Origin: Tenacibaculum mesophilum
GTDB lineage: Bacteria > Bacteroidota > Bacteroidia > Flavobacteriales > Flavobacteriaceae
Direction: 5' to 3'
Assembly: GCF_003867075.1 (NCBI RefSeq)
Contig: NZ_CP032544.1
Span: 2,350,001-2,414,000, forward strand
DNA: 64,000 nucleotides
This document shows positions 53,047-60,777 of the stretch, piece by piece. The notes beneath the pieces were generated by a model. The model was not told where the DNA came from. It saw only the letters and a list, made by a program, of their open reading frames with translations, and ran no database searches. Every line of letters starts with the position of its first letter. Position 1 is the first letter of the stretch. Position numbers and translations under genes: made by a program.

Positions 53047-54276
53047 ATGAACAACGAGAAGAATTCTGAAACTTGGAAAAAACTCTATCAAAACTCACAA
53101 GAACTCACCAAACCAACCTCTGTAGATAACATACTTTCTGATGACGATGTAATCTTTTTAAAACAAGAATTAAAAAACATAATCAATCGGTTTTTAGACA
53201 AAGGAGAATTGCACAAAGGCATTAAAGTATACATAAACCACGAACTGCAAAACGGAATAGCAGAAGAAATGGTAGCCAATAGACCAAAAGAAGAGGAAAC
53301 TATTGAACAATGGTGTATAAAGCTTTTCAGAGATCAAAAATTCGGAGTTGTTTTCAATAGTTTAGAAAGCTTTAGTAATGAATTTACCGAGAAAATGTGT
53401 CAGATTGTTGCTCCATTACTTCAAAAAGCAGGAATGCCCTTGGGCGGACTCTCTTTTTTATTTTTTATGGGAAACTATGGCTTTACCCCTTTCGGAATTC
53501 ATAAAGAAGCCAAAGGAGAAGAAGGTTTCTTGTTTCATTTAGGCCCAAACTCTAAAGACTTTTATACTTGGGATATTGAAGAATACAATCAAATAGAACA
53601 TAATACGCAAGTGTTCCACGAGGTAGATGCAATGTTACCAACATCTACAACATATCCGTTAAAGGCAAAATCGGCGATGTTTATTCCGCATCATCTATAT
53701 CATATTGCAAAAACCGATGAGTTTTCGTTGAGTGTGGTAATGGATTATATAAATCCGTCGAGAGACTATTTAGAAAAAACAATTGCCACACAAATAGCCT
53801 CAAAAGAGCTACAAAAAAATCCGAATGTAGGGTATTTACCACCAGTAGATGTAACCACCGACGAATTGGATTGGAATAGCTTATTAAACCGTAAAACGTG
53901 GGAACAGCAATACAAAAAAACACTTTCAAAATATATTACTAGGCTAAAAAGTAACGCAGGAGTTTTACAACCTTCAATAGTTGAGAACAAAGAAAGTTTA
54001 CCCAACCCGCCATTTCAAATTAAGGGAAAGACAATTTTTCCGTTGTTAATACATACAGAAAACACAGAGAAAACCTGTATAATGGCAAGAGGAAATGAAG
54101 TTGTTGTTAGTAATAACTCACAACTAAACACAATTATAGAAAAGCTAAACATAGGAGAAACCATAAGCTTTGAAGAATTACAAAATCACCTCACTCCTAC
54201 TTGGGAATTAATGGATGTATTTGATTTTGTAAGTCAGTTAGCACGGGTTGAAGCGATTGTTATTCATAAGGGATAA
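53047..54276 (+). CDS. JmjC/cupin-like protein with C-terminal winged-helix region
   Basis: A 409-residue protein. The central part (about 125-240) resembles a JmjC/Cupin_4 barrel: FTPFGIHKEAKGEEGFLFHL gives a possible His-x-Glu metal pair and FIPHHLYHIAKTDEFSLSVV a distal histidine, as in Fe(II)/2-oxoglutarate ribosomal oxygenases. The C-terminus (about 340-409, ISFEELQNHLTPTWELMDVF) looks like a winged helix, also seen in that group. The HxE in place of HxD is unusual. Substrate unknown; the call is by motif and layout. Confidence 0.55.
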   Translation: MNNEKNSETWKKLYQNSQELTKPTSVDNILSDDDVIFLKQELKNIINRFLDKGELHKGIKVYINHELQNGIAEEMVANRPKEEETIEQWCIKLFRDQKFGVVFNSLESFSNEFTEKMCQIVAPLLQKAGMPLGGLSFLFFMGNYGFTPFGIHKEAKGEEGFLFHLGPNSKDFYTWDIEEYNQIEHNTQVFHEVDAMLPTSTTYPLKAKSAMFIPHHLYHIAKTDEFSLSVVMDYINPSRDYLEKTIATQIASKELQKNPNVGYLPPVDVTTDELDWNSLLNRKTWEQQYKKTLSKYITRLKSNAGVLQPSIVENKESLPNPPFQIKGKTIFPLLIHTENTEKTCIMARGNEVVVSNNSQLNTIIEKLNIGETISFEELQNHLTPTWELMDVFDFVSQLARVEAIVIHKG

Positions 54277-54283
54277 CCTTACT

Positions 54284-54393
54284 GTCATTTCGAGCGATAG
54301 CGAGAAATCTCTCTCAAGGGAGTCAGAAATACCTGTGAAAGTACCTAACACGCAATTTTAAGATTTCTCAGTCGTCACCTCCTTCGAAATGAC
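54284..54393. repeat. Family A palindromic repeat, copy 1
   Basis: 110 bases bounded by GTCATTTCGA and TCGAAATGAC (10-bp terminal inverted repeat) with inner GAGAAATCT and AGATTTCTC arms. It lies immediately upstream of the first GIY-YIG gene. Confidence 0.8.
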
Positions 54394-54425
54394 ACTAAAA
54401 AAATTATTCTATCTTTAAAAGAAAA

Positions 54426-54725
54426 ATGCTAAACAAATACGTTGTATACATCATTACAAACAAGAATAAAACTACATTGTATATTGGTGTTACCAACAAT
54501 CTTCAAAAACGATTATCTCAACATTATTTTGATAGCGAGCATGCTAAAAAATCATTTGCAGGAAAATATAATTGCTATTATTTGATTTATTATGAAGCTT
54601 TTGAAACGATAAACGAAGCAATTCACAGAGAAAAAGAATTAAAAAAATGGAGTAGAGAAAAGAAAGAAAACTTAATTAACAGTTTCAATCCTGAGTGGCG
54701 TTTTTTGAATAATGAAGTGTTTTAA
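54426..54725 (+). CDS. Single-domain GIY-YIG nuclease 1
   Basis: A 99-residue UvrC-N-type GIY-YIG domain protein with nothing else attached. Motifs: VYI at 7-9, YIG at 19-21, catalytic arginine R29 (GVTNNLQKRL), H33 and the metal glutamate E69 (AIHREKELKKW). It nicks DNA by family analogy. It is flanked on both sides by family A palindromic repeats in the same orientation (copies 1 and 2), with a further two copies after that. It could process or spread these repeats, which is an inference from position. Confidence 0.88.
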   Translation: MLNKYVVYIITNKNKTTLYIGVTNNLQKRLSQHYFDSEHAKKSFAGKYNCYYLIYYEAFETINEAIHREKELKKWSREKKENLINSFNPEWRFLNNEVF

Positions 54726-54733
54726 TTAATACT

Positions 54734-54842
54734 GTCATTTCGACCGAAGGGAGAAATCTCACTCACGAGAGTCAGAAACACTCTTGAAAGTACCCAACAC
54801 ACATCCATAAGATTTCTCAGTCGTCACCTTCTTCGAAATGAC
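54734..54842. repeat. Family A palindromic repeat, copy 2
   Basis: 109 bases with the same GTCATTTCGA/TCGAAATGAC ends, starting 8 bases after the GIY-YIG stop codon. Confidence 0.8.
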
Positions 54843-54851
54843 GTGTAAGTT

Positions 54852-54965
54852 GTCATTTCGACCGCAGGGAGAAATCTCACTCACGGGAGTTACAAATACA
54901 CTTGAAAGTGCTCAATACACAATTATAAGATTTCTCACTTCCGTTGCACTCCAGTTCGAAATGAC
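54852..54965. repeat. Family A palindromic repeat, copy 3
   Basis: 114 bases with the same ends, nine bases after copy 2. The spacer between the arms differs in sequence. Confidence 0.8.
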
Positions 54966-54986
54966 GTTGAAGTTGCATGGTGTCCT

Positions 54987-55057
54987 GTCATTTCGACCGC
55001 AGGGAGAAATCTTTTTAAAGAGAGTTACAAATACTCTTAAAAGCTACAAACACCCTT
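54987..55057. repeat. Family A repeat, copy 4, right end lost
   Basis: Has the left arm GTCATTTCGACCGCAGGGAG and the middle (agttacaaatac) but no right inverted arm. Confidence 0.6.
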
Positions 55058-55230
55058 ACAAACTCACACACAAATAAATAACCCTTGCCTCTCTCCTCTT
55101 TTTTTACTATGTTTAACACGCTAAAAAGTAAAAAGTAGTACTACCCCTTATCTCAACTATTTTTTTATTTAAAAAGTAATAACAAACACTTCTTTATGGA
55201 TTGCCGTAAAGAATAGTGATTGTTTATGTA

Positions 55231-55238
55231 TAAGTTTG
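55231..55238 (+). promoter_or_regulatory. Promoter -7 element for the AT-rich orphan gene
   Basis: TAAGTTTG, an exact TAnnTTTG match, 26 bases before the TTG start. The 55058-55230 stretch before it shows no gene. Confidence 0.55.
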
Positions 55239-55263
55239 ACTAAAACATAAAATAAATAATAAA

Positions 55264-56487
55264 TTGGGTATTGTTAAAAGAATAAGTGTTAGAGAAATTG
55301 ACGATTTAGATAAAGGAGTTGATTTAAAAGAGGCTTTTAAGTTAGTAGAGAACTTTGAACTTAAAGAAGAACTGATTAATAAGTTTGATATAGATTTAAA
55401 TGAAAACCCTTTTTTAAAAATAAAAGGAGCAAAGACTCTAGTTAATGCTTTATTAAGACTTGAAAAAAAAGTTTATAAATTTGATGTTGATACTGAAATA
55501 AGTAGCATTCATATAGGCAAGTATTATGACAAAAAAAGCATAGAAATTGAGTTGTTAAATTTAGCAGATGAGGACTTACTTAAAAGATATCAAGTAGATA
55601 GATTAACTTCTAAATCCTTTTATACCGTAAGAACAGATTTATTAGATGGTTTATATAAAGCAGATAAATTTCTTACCCACTTGAAATCAATTGAATTTGA
55701 GGAATTAATAGAGTCTACAATTGATAAACTAGAAGAGTTGAATAAAAATAATTCTAAGAAAATAAAATTGAGATTTTTGGAAGATGAAGAAGGAGAACTT
55801 TTTACTAGAGCTATAACATCAACTAGTGTATATAAAGATTATAACAATAATTTTTCTGTTTTTATGGCCTTGTTTCAACTTAATGCTCTAAATAAGTTAG
55901 GTTATTCTTTTGAAGTAGAACAATTTAGTTTTGACGATTCTGAAATTTATGTACTTTTTAGGCAAACAAACTCAACTCAAAAGATAGAAAAGGATGTCAC
56001 ACTTACATTTGCTTTAGAATTAACAAATAGTGAGATAAAAAGTAAAGCAGTTAAGCTTAACGGTAACTTTATAATTAACACTAAAAGAGGTGCTGTTTAT
56101 ACTAAAAACAATGTCAAAACTTCAGTTTTAAGTATAAGGCATGGGTACACAATAAGAAAGGCAAAGGATTATATAAATAGCTTACCTGATAACATAAGTC
56201 AGTATATTGCTGATTCAATAGATAATTATAAAAACATTAATAAACTTAAGAAGTTTGAAGATATTCAGAGTTTTTTATCCAAAAAAATTGATAAGTCAAA
56301 TAATGAGGAAATAAAAAAATATAAAACTAAACTTAAAAATACCTTAAAAGGTAGAGTTAATTCTTTAGTTGACTTATTAGAAAAAATGGATAAATTAGAA
56401 TCAATAATAGCTCATGAAGATATTAAGGCAATTGATTTCTTAAGAGAAAAAATTTATGATTCTTTAATAAAAAGAGGAAAGAATTAA
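55264..56487 (+). CDS. AT-rich orphan gene of unknown function, TTG start
   Basis: 407 residues, soluble, rich in Lys, Asn, Ile and Asp. Segments such as KSKAVKLNGNFIINTKRGA and VLSIRHGYTIRKAKDYI distantly recall DUF932-type proteins of mobile elements, but I would not assign that family. The C-terminus is coiled coil (KTKLKNTLKGRVNSLVDLLEK). Base composition is clearly more AT-rich than the next gene, mfd, and it lies directly after a repeat cluster, both consistent with acquisition by transfer. The only nearby start is TTG. Confidence 0.7.
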   Translation: MGIVKRISVREIDDLDKGVDLKEAFKLVENFELKEELINKFDIDLNENPFLKIKGAKTLVNALLRLEKKVYKFDVDTEISSIHIGKYYDKKSIEIELLNLADEDLLKRYQVDRLTSKSFYTVRTDLLDGLYKADKFLTHLKSIEFEELIESTIDKLEELNKNNSKKIKLRFLEDEEGELFTRAITSTSVYKDYNNNFSVFMALFQLNALNKLGYSFEVEQFSFDDSEIYVLFRQTNSTQKIEKDVTLTFALELTNSEIKSKAVKLNGNFIINTKRGAVYTKNNVKTSVLSIRHGYTIRKAKDYINSLPDNISQYIADSIDNYKNINKLKKFEDIQSFLSKKIDKSNNEEIKKYKTKLKNTLKGRVNSLVDLLEKMDKLESIIAHEDIKAIDFLREKIYDSLIKRGKN

Positions 56488-56526
56488 GTTAGCAGTATAG
56501 AACTTTAACCGTTACCCCCAATATAT

Positions 56527-56534
56527 TATCTTTG
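56527..56534 (+). promoter_or_regulatory. Promoter -7 element for mfd
   Basis: TATCTTTG, an exact TAnnTTTG match, 18 bases before the TTG start. Confidence 0.6.
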
Positions 56535-56551
56535 CTCAAAATTTTTGTACG

Positions 56552-59500
56552 TTGAGCAAGCAAGCAATTGTAAATCACTATCAACAATCTGAAAATGTAA
56601 AACAGATTGTTCATCAGCTTCAACAAGATCCACACCATTTTCAACTAACGAATTTGGTCGGTTCTTCGTTGTCTTTTGTCATTTCCGAAACTTTTAAACA
56701 AGCCGATAAACCCTACTTGTTAATTTTTAACGACAAGGAAGAAGCTGCTTATTATCTAAACGATTTAGAGCAGTTATTGGGCGATAAAAACGTGCTGTTT
56801 TATCCGGGTTCGTATCGCAGACCGTACCAGATTGAAGAAACCGACAATGCCAATGTACTGCTACGTTCAGAGGTGTTAAACCGTATCAATTCTCGTAAAA
56901 AACCTGCGATTATTGTTACTTACCCTACTGCCCTGTTCGAAAAAGTAGTCACCAAAAAAGAACTGGAAAAAAACACGCTAAAAGTGGTGGTGGGCGAGCA
57001 AGTATCGCTCGATTTTGTCAACGAAGTATTATTCGAATACCATTTTAAACGTGTCGATTTTGTAACCGAACCAGGAGAGTTTTCGGTACGTGGTGGAATT
57101 ATCGACGTGTTTTCGTTTTCACACGACGAACCCTATCGTATTGAGTTTTTTGGTGATGAGGTAGACAGCATCCGAACTTTTGATGTAGAAACGCAACTTT
57201 CTAAAGAAAAACTGAAGAAAGTGAGCATTATGCCCAATGTAGAAAACAAAACACTACAAGAAAGCAGAGAAAGCTTTTTAAAATACATATCAGCAAAAAC
57301 CGCTGTTTTCGTTAAGAATTTAGATTTACTAAGTGATTCACTAGATAAATTCTATCGAAAAGCAGAACTATCGTTTAACGAATTATCTACCGAAATCAAA
57401 CACGCAAAACCAGAAGAATTGTTTTGCAACGGAGAACTCATACGTAATCAACTACAAGATTTTACAACGGTTGACATTGGTAAAAACCGTCATTCTGAAC
57501 GAAGTGAGAAACCGCAAGGTTCAGCGGAGCTAAATCTCACTAACGTAAGCATCAACTTCGATACCCACCCACAACCGTCTTTCAACAAAAAATTCGACCT
57601 GTTAATTCAGAATTTCAATGAGTTTTCGGCCAAAGGATTTACCAATTATATTTTATGTTCTAACGAACAGCAAGCACAACGTTTCCACGATATTTTTGAC
57701 GACCATGAAGAAGAGGTTTCTTATGAAACCATTGTGTTTCCGTTGTATCAAGGATTTGTGGATATTGATAGCAAAATTGTTTGTTATACTGATCATCAAA
57801 TCTTTGAGCGTTATTACAAATTCCGACTCAAAAACGGATACGCGAAAAAGCAATCCATCACCCTACAAGAGCTCACCAAATTAGACGTAGGCGACTATGT
57901 AACACATATCGACCACGGTATTGGAAAGTTTGGCGGACTTCAAAAAATAGATGTAGAAGGCAAAAAACAAGAGGCCATTAAGTTAATTTATGGCGATCGC
58001 GATATTTTATACGTGAGTATTCACTCGCTACACAAAATTTCCAAATTCAACGGAAAAGACGGAAAACCGCCTAAAGTATATAAACTAGGGTCGAATGCTT
58101 GGAAAAAAGTCAAGCAAAAAACCAAAGCCCGTGTAAAACATATTGCGTTCAACTTAATTCAGTTATACGCAAAACGAAAACTACAAAAAGGATTTGCTTT
58201 CGGACCCGACACGCATATGCAACACGAGTTGGAAGCGAGTTTCTTATACGAAGACACACCCGATCAGTTCTCTTCTACCCAAGAAGTAAAAGCTGATATG
58301 GAAAAAGAACAACCGATGGATCGTTTGGTGTGTGGTGATGTTGGTTTTGGAAAAACAGAAATTGCCATTAGAGCGGCTTTTAAAGCGGTAGATAACGGAA
58401 AACAGGTTGCGGTGCTTGTACCAACTACAGTTTTAGCATTTCAGCACTTTAAAACCTTTTCTAAGCGATTAAAAGACTTTCCGGTTACGATTGACTACCT
58501 AAACCGTTTTAGAACCACAAAACAGCGCAAAGGCGTGTTAGAAGGGGTTGCTGATGGAAGTGTAGATATTGTGATAGGAACACACCAGTTAACCAATAAA
58601 GCAGTTCAGTTTAAAGATTTGGGATTATTGGTTATTGATGAGGAACAAAAATTCGGGGTAGCAGCGAAAGATAAGCTAAAAACGATTAAGGAAAATGTAG
58701 ATACATTGACCTTAACAGCAACACCAATCCCGCGTACTTTACAGTTTAGTTTGATGGCGGCGCGTGATTTATCGGTAATTAAAACACCACCACCCAACCG
58801 TCACCCCATAGAAACCAACGTGATTCGCTTTAGTGAAGAAACCATTCGCGATGCGATTTCGTACGAGATTTCTCGTGGTGGACAGGTGTTTTTTATCCAT
58901 AACCGTATTGAAAACATCAAAGAAGTAGCAGGATTGTTACAACGTTTGGTGCCAAGTGCAAAAATTGGCATTGGACACGGACAAATGGAAGGAAAAAAGT
59001 TAGAAGAACTCATGCTTGGTTTTATGAACAATGAGTTTGATGTGTTGGTGTCTACCACGATTATTGAAAGTGGATTGGATGTACCGAATGCGAATACGAT
59101 TTTCATCAACAATGCGAATAATTTCGGACTGTCGGATTTACACCAAATGCGTGGTCGTGTAGGGCGTTCAAACAAAAAAGCCTTCTGTTATTTTATCACA
59201 CCACCGTATCATCATATGACCGATGATGCACGTAAACGAATTCAGGCATTAGAGTTGTTTTCTGATTTAGGAAGCGGATTGAACATTGCCATGAAGGACT
59301 TAGAGATTCGTGGTGCTGGAGATTTATTAGGTGGAGAACAAAGCGGATTTATCAACGATATTGGTTTTGATACCTATCAGAAAATCTTACATGAAGCCAT
59401 TGAAGAACTCAAGGAAAATGAATTCAAAGACTTATATCCTACGGATGAAAATGCGCCAAAAGAGTATGTAAAAGAGGTACAAATTGATACCGATTTTGAA

Positions 59501-59926
59501 ATTCTATTCCCAGATGATTATGTGAATTCAGTTACCGAACGTTTGAGTTTATACAACAAATTAGGAACTTTAACTACGGAAGAGGAATTACAAACCTTTG
59601 AGACTGAAATTATCGACCGTTTTGGAGAATATCCAACCCAAGTTGCCGATTTATTAGACAGTGTTCGTATTAAATGGTTGGCAAAAGAATTAGGTTTAGA
59701 AAAGGTGATTTTAAAGCAAAAACGCATGTTAGGGTATTTTGTATCCGATCAGCAAAGTGCTTTTTATCAAACTGAATCATTTACCAAAATGTTGAGGTAT
59801 GTACAGCAAAATCCGAAGAGTTGTGTAATGAAAGAAAAGAAAACCAAAAACGGATTGCGCTTACTCATCACGTTTATTAAAATTGATAGTGTACACAAGG
59901 CGTTAGAAACCTTACAGAAAGTATAA
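56552..59926 (+). CDS. mfd: Transcription-repair coupling factor Mfd, with a repeat-derived insert
   Basis: A 1124-residue DNA translocase that removes stalled RNA polymerase and recruits UvrA. N-terminal UvrB-homology part, RNA-polymerase-interaction region (DVGDYVTHIDHGIGKFGGLQ), Walker A GDVGFGKT at 595-602, DEEQ at 696-699 and the TRG region, then a C-terminal D7. The start is TTG: the N-terminal homology begins there and no ATG is near. Residues 313 to about 335 (RHSERSEKPQGSAEL onwards) look like a translated palindromic repeat inserted in frame into the N-terminal half. Confidence 0.94.
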   Translation: MSKQAIVNHYQQSENVKQIVHQLQQDPHHFQLTNLVGSSLSFVISETFKQADKPYLLIFNDKEEAAYYLNDLEQLLGDKNVLFYPGSYRRPYQIEETDNANVLLRSEVLNRINSRKKPAIIVTYPTALFEKVVTKKELEKNTLKVVVGEQVSLDFVNEVLFEYHFKRVDFVTEPGEFSVRGGIIDVFSFSHDEPYRIEFFGDEVDSIRTFDVETQLSKEKLKKVSIMPNVENKTLQESRESFLKYISAKTAVFVKNLDLLSDSLDKFYRKAELSFNELSTEIKHAKPEELFCNGELIRNQLQDFTTVDIGKNRHSERSEKPQGSAELNLTNVSINFDTHPQPSFNKKFDLLIQNFNEFSAKGFTNYILCSNEQQAQRFHDIFDDHEEEVSYETIVFPLYQGFVDIDSKIVCYTDHQIFERYYKFRLKNGYAKKQSITLQELTKLDVGDYVTHIDHGIGKFGGLQKIDVEGKKQEAIKLIYGDRDILYVSIHSLHKISKFNGKDGKPPKVYKLGSNAWKKVKQKTKARVKHIAFNLIQLYAKRKLQKGFAFGPDTHMQHELEASFLYEDTPDQFSSTQEVKADMEKEQPMDRLVCGDVGFGKTEIAIRAAFKAVDNGKQVAVLVPTTVLAFQHFKTFSKRLKDFPVTIDYLNRFRTTKQRKGVLEGVADGSVDIVIGTHQLTNKAVQFKDLGLLVIDEEQKFGVAAKDKLKTIKENVDTLTLTATPIPRTLQFSLMAARDLSVIKTPPPNRHPIETNVIRFSEETIRDAISYEISRGGQVFFIHNRIENIKEVAGLLQRLVPSAKIGIGHGQMEGKKLEELMLGFMNNEFDVLVSTTIIESGLDVPNANTIFINNANNFGLSDLHQMRGRVGRSNKKAFCYFITPPYHHMTDDARKRIQALELFSDLGSGLNIAMKDLEIRGAGDLLGGEQSGFINDIGFDTYQKILHEAIEELKENEFKDLYPTDENAPKEYVKEVQIDTDFEILFPDDYVNSVTERLSLYNKLGTLTTEEELQTFETEIIDRFGEYPTQVADLLDSVRIKWLAKELGLEKVILKQKRMLGYFVSDQQSAFYQTESFTKMLRYVQQNPKSCVMKEKKTKNGLRLLITFIKIDSVHKALETLQKV
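57488..57545. repeat. Palindromic-type repeat inside mfd
   Basis: CGTCATTCTGAACGAAGTGA followed by GAAACC and later CTAAATCTCAC resembles the dispersed GTCATT repeats of this region and of related genomes. It is 57-58 bases and keeps the reading frame. Confidence 0.6.
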
Positions 59927-59928
59927 AA

Positions 59929-59952
59929 CGTCATTTCTCGCTCGCAATGACG
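59929..59952. repeat. Short CGTCATT/AATGACG hairpin after mfd
   Basis: CGTCATT and AATGACG surround a 10-base loop, three bases after the mfd stop. It looks like a collapsed repeat and may also terminate transcription. Confidence 0.45.
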
Positions 59953-59963
59953 GTACAAAGAAG

Positions 59964-60084
59964 TTGTCAGTTCGAGTGGTTTTCACGATTGGAATGAGTG
60001 AAAATTGTATCGAGAACTAGTTTGTATACATCTCGATACAAATTTCTTCCTTCTATCGAAAAAGAAATTCACTCGATGTGACAA
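59964..60084. repeat. Family B palindromic repeat, copy 1
   Basis: 121 bases bounded by TTGTCAGTTCGAGTG and CACTCGATGTGACAA (imperfect inverted ends, 13 of 15), with an inner TTGTATCGAG/CTCGATACAA stem. It lies upstream of the second GIY-YIG gene. Confidence 0.8.
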
Positions 60085-60185
60085 TGTAAACTCATAACCA
60101 AAATATGGGCACGCTACTTCAGCAATAAAGGAATAAAGAATTGTCATTTTTGTAAAAAGTAACTAGTTTGTTGAAAAATTTTAAA

Positions 60186-60479
60186 ATGAAAATATACTTT
60201 GTTTACATATTACAATGTTCAGATAAAAGTTATTATACAGGAGTAACTTCCAACCTTTCTCAACGAATATTTCAGCACCAAAACGGAACTTTTAAAGATA
60301 GTTACACTTCAAAAAGAAGACCTGTTGAATTGGTTTTTTATTGTGAGTTTACTAATGTAGAAATGGCTATTGAAAAAGAAAAACAAATTAAAAAATGGTC
60401 AAGATCAAAAAAAGAAGCTCTTATAAATAACGAGTTTGAAAAACTACCGAACTTAGCAAAGAAGAAGTTTAATAATTAA
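60186..60479 (+). CDS. Single-domain GIY-YIG nuclease 2
   Basis: 97 residues from ATG 60186 (a TTG at 60168 would add six). Motifs VYI 6-8, YTG 17-19 (the YIG position), R27, H31, E63 and the same C-terminal KKWSRSKKEALI as in nuclease 1. Overall sequence differs from the first copy, so these are paralogues, not a recent duplication. It is flanked by two nearly identical same-direction copies of family B repeats, about 100 bases upstream and 3 bases downstream of the gene. Confidence 0.88.
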   Translation: MKIYFVYILQCSDKSYYTGVTSNLSQRIFQHQNGTFKDSYTSKRRPVELVFYCEFTNVEMAIEKEKQIKKWSRSKKEALINNEFEKLPNLAKKKFNN

Positions 60480-60482
60480 GCT

Positions 60483-60601
60483 TTGTCAGTTCGAGTGGTT
60501 TTCACGATTGGAATGAGTGAAAATTGTATCGAGAACTAGTCTATACATCTCGATACAAATTTCTTTCCTCTATCGAAAAAGAAATTCACTCGATGTGACA
60601 A
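60483..60601. repeat. Family B palindromic repeat, copy 2
   Basis: 119 bases, nearly identical to copy 1 (a 2-base indel and a few substitutions in the middle), same orientation, starting three bases after the GIY-YIG stop. Confidence 0.8.
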
Positions 60602-60618
60602 TTAAATTCACAACTGGA

Positions 60619-60669
60619 AGATTGCTTCATTTCCACTTCGATTCCGCTCAGTGTCCATTCGCAATGACG
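60619..60669 (-). repeat. Family C dispersed repeat, inverse copy
   Basis: AGATTGCTTC at the left and CGCAATGACG at the right, the reverse of the ends at 52863-52891. Confidence 0.5.
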
Positions 60670-60683
60670 AGAACAAACAAAAC

Positions 60684-60763
60684 GTCATTTTGAGCGGTAG
60701 CGAGAAATCTCATTCAATTGAGTAACTCATCTTCTTAAGATTTCTTCCTCTGGTTGAAATGAC
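60684..60763. repeat. Family A palindromic repeat, short divergent copy
   Basis: 80 bases with GTCATTTTGA and TTGAAATGAC ends and AGAAATCT/AGATTTCT arms; a shorter family A copy 15 bases before the EamA gene. Confidence 0.65.
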
Positions 60764-60777
60764 ATACATTTACCCTT

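Noticed and set aside
54284-55057. CRISPR array
   Set aside because: Units are about 110 bases with inverted ends, there are no short direct repeats with equal spacers, and no cas genes.
54838-55077. 79-residue ORF with LSFRPQGEI repeats
   Set aside because: It is the translation of family A palindromic repeats 3 and 4, not a gene.
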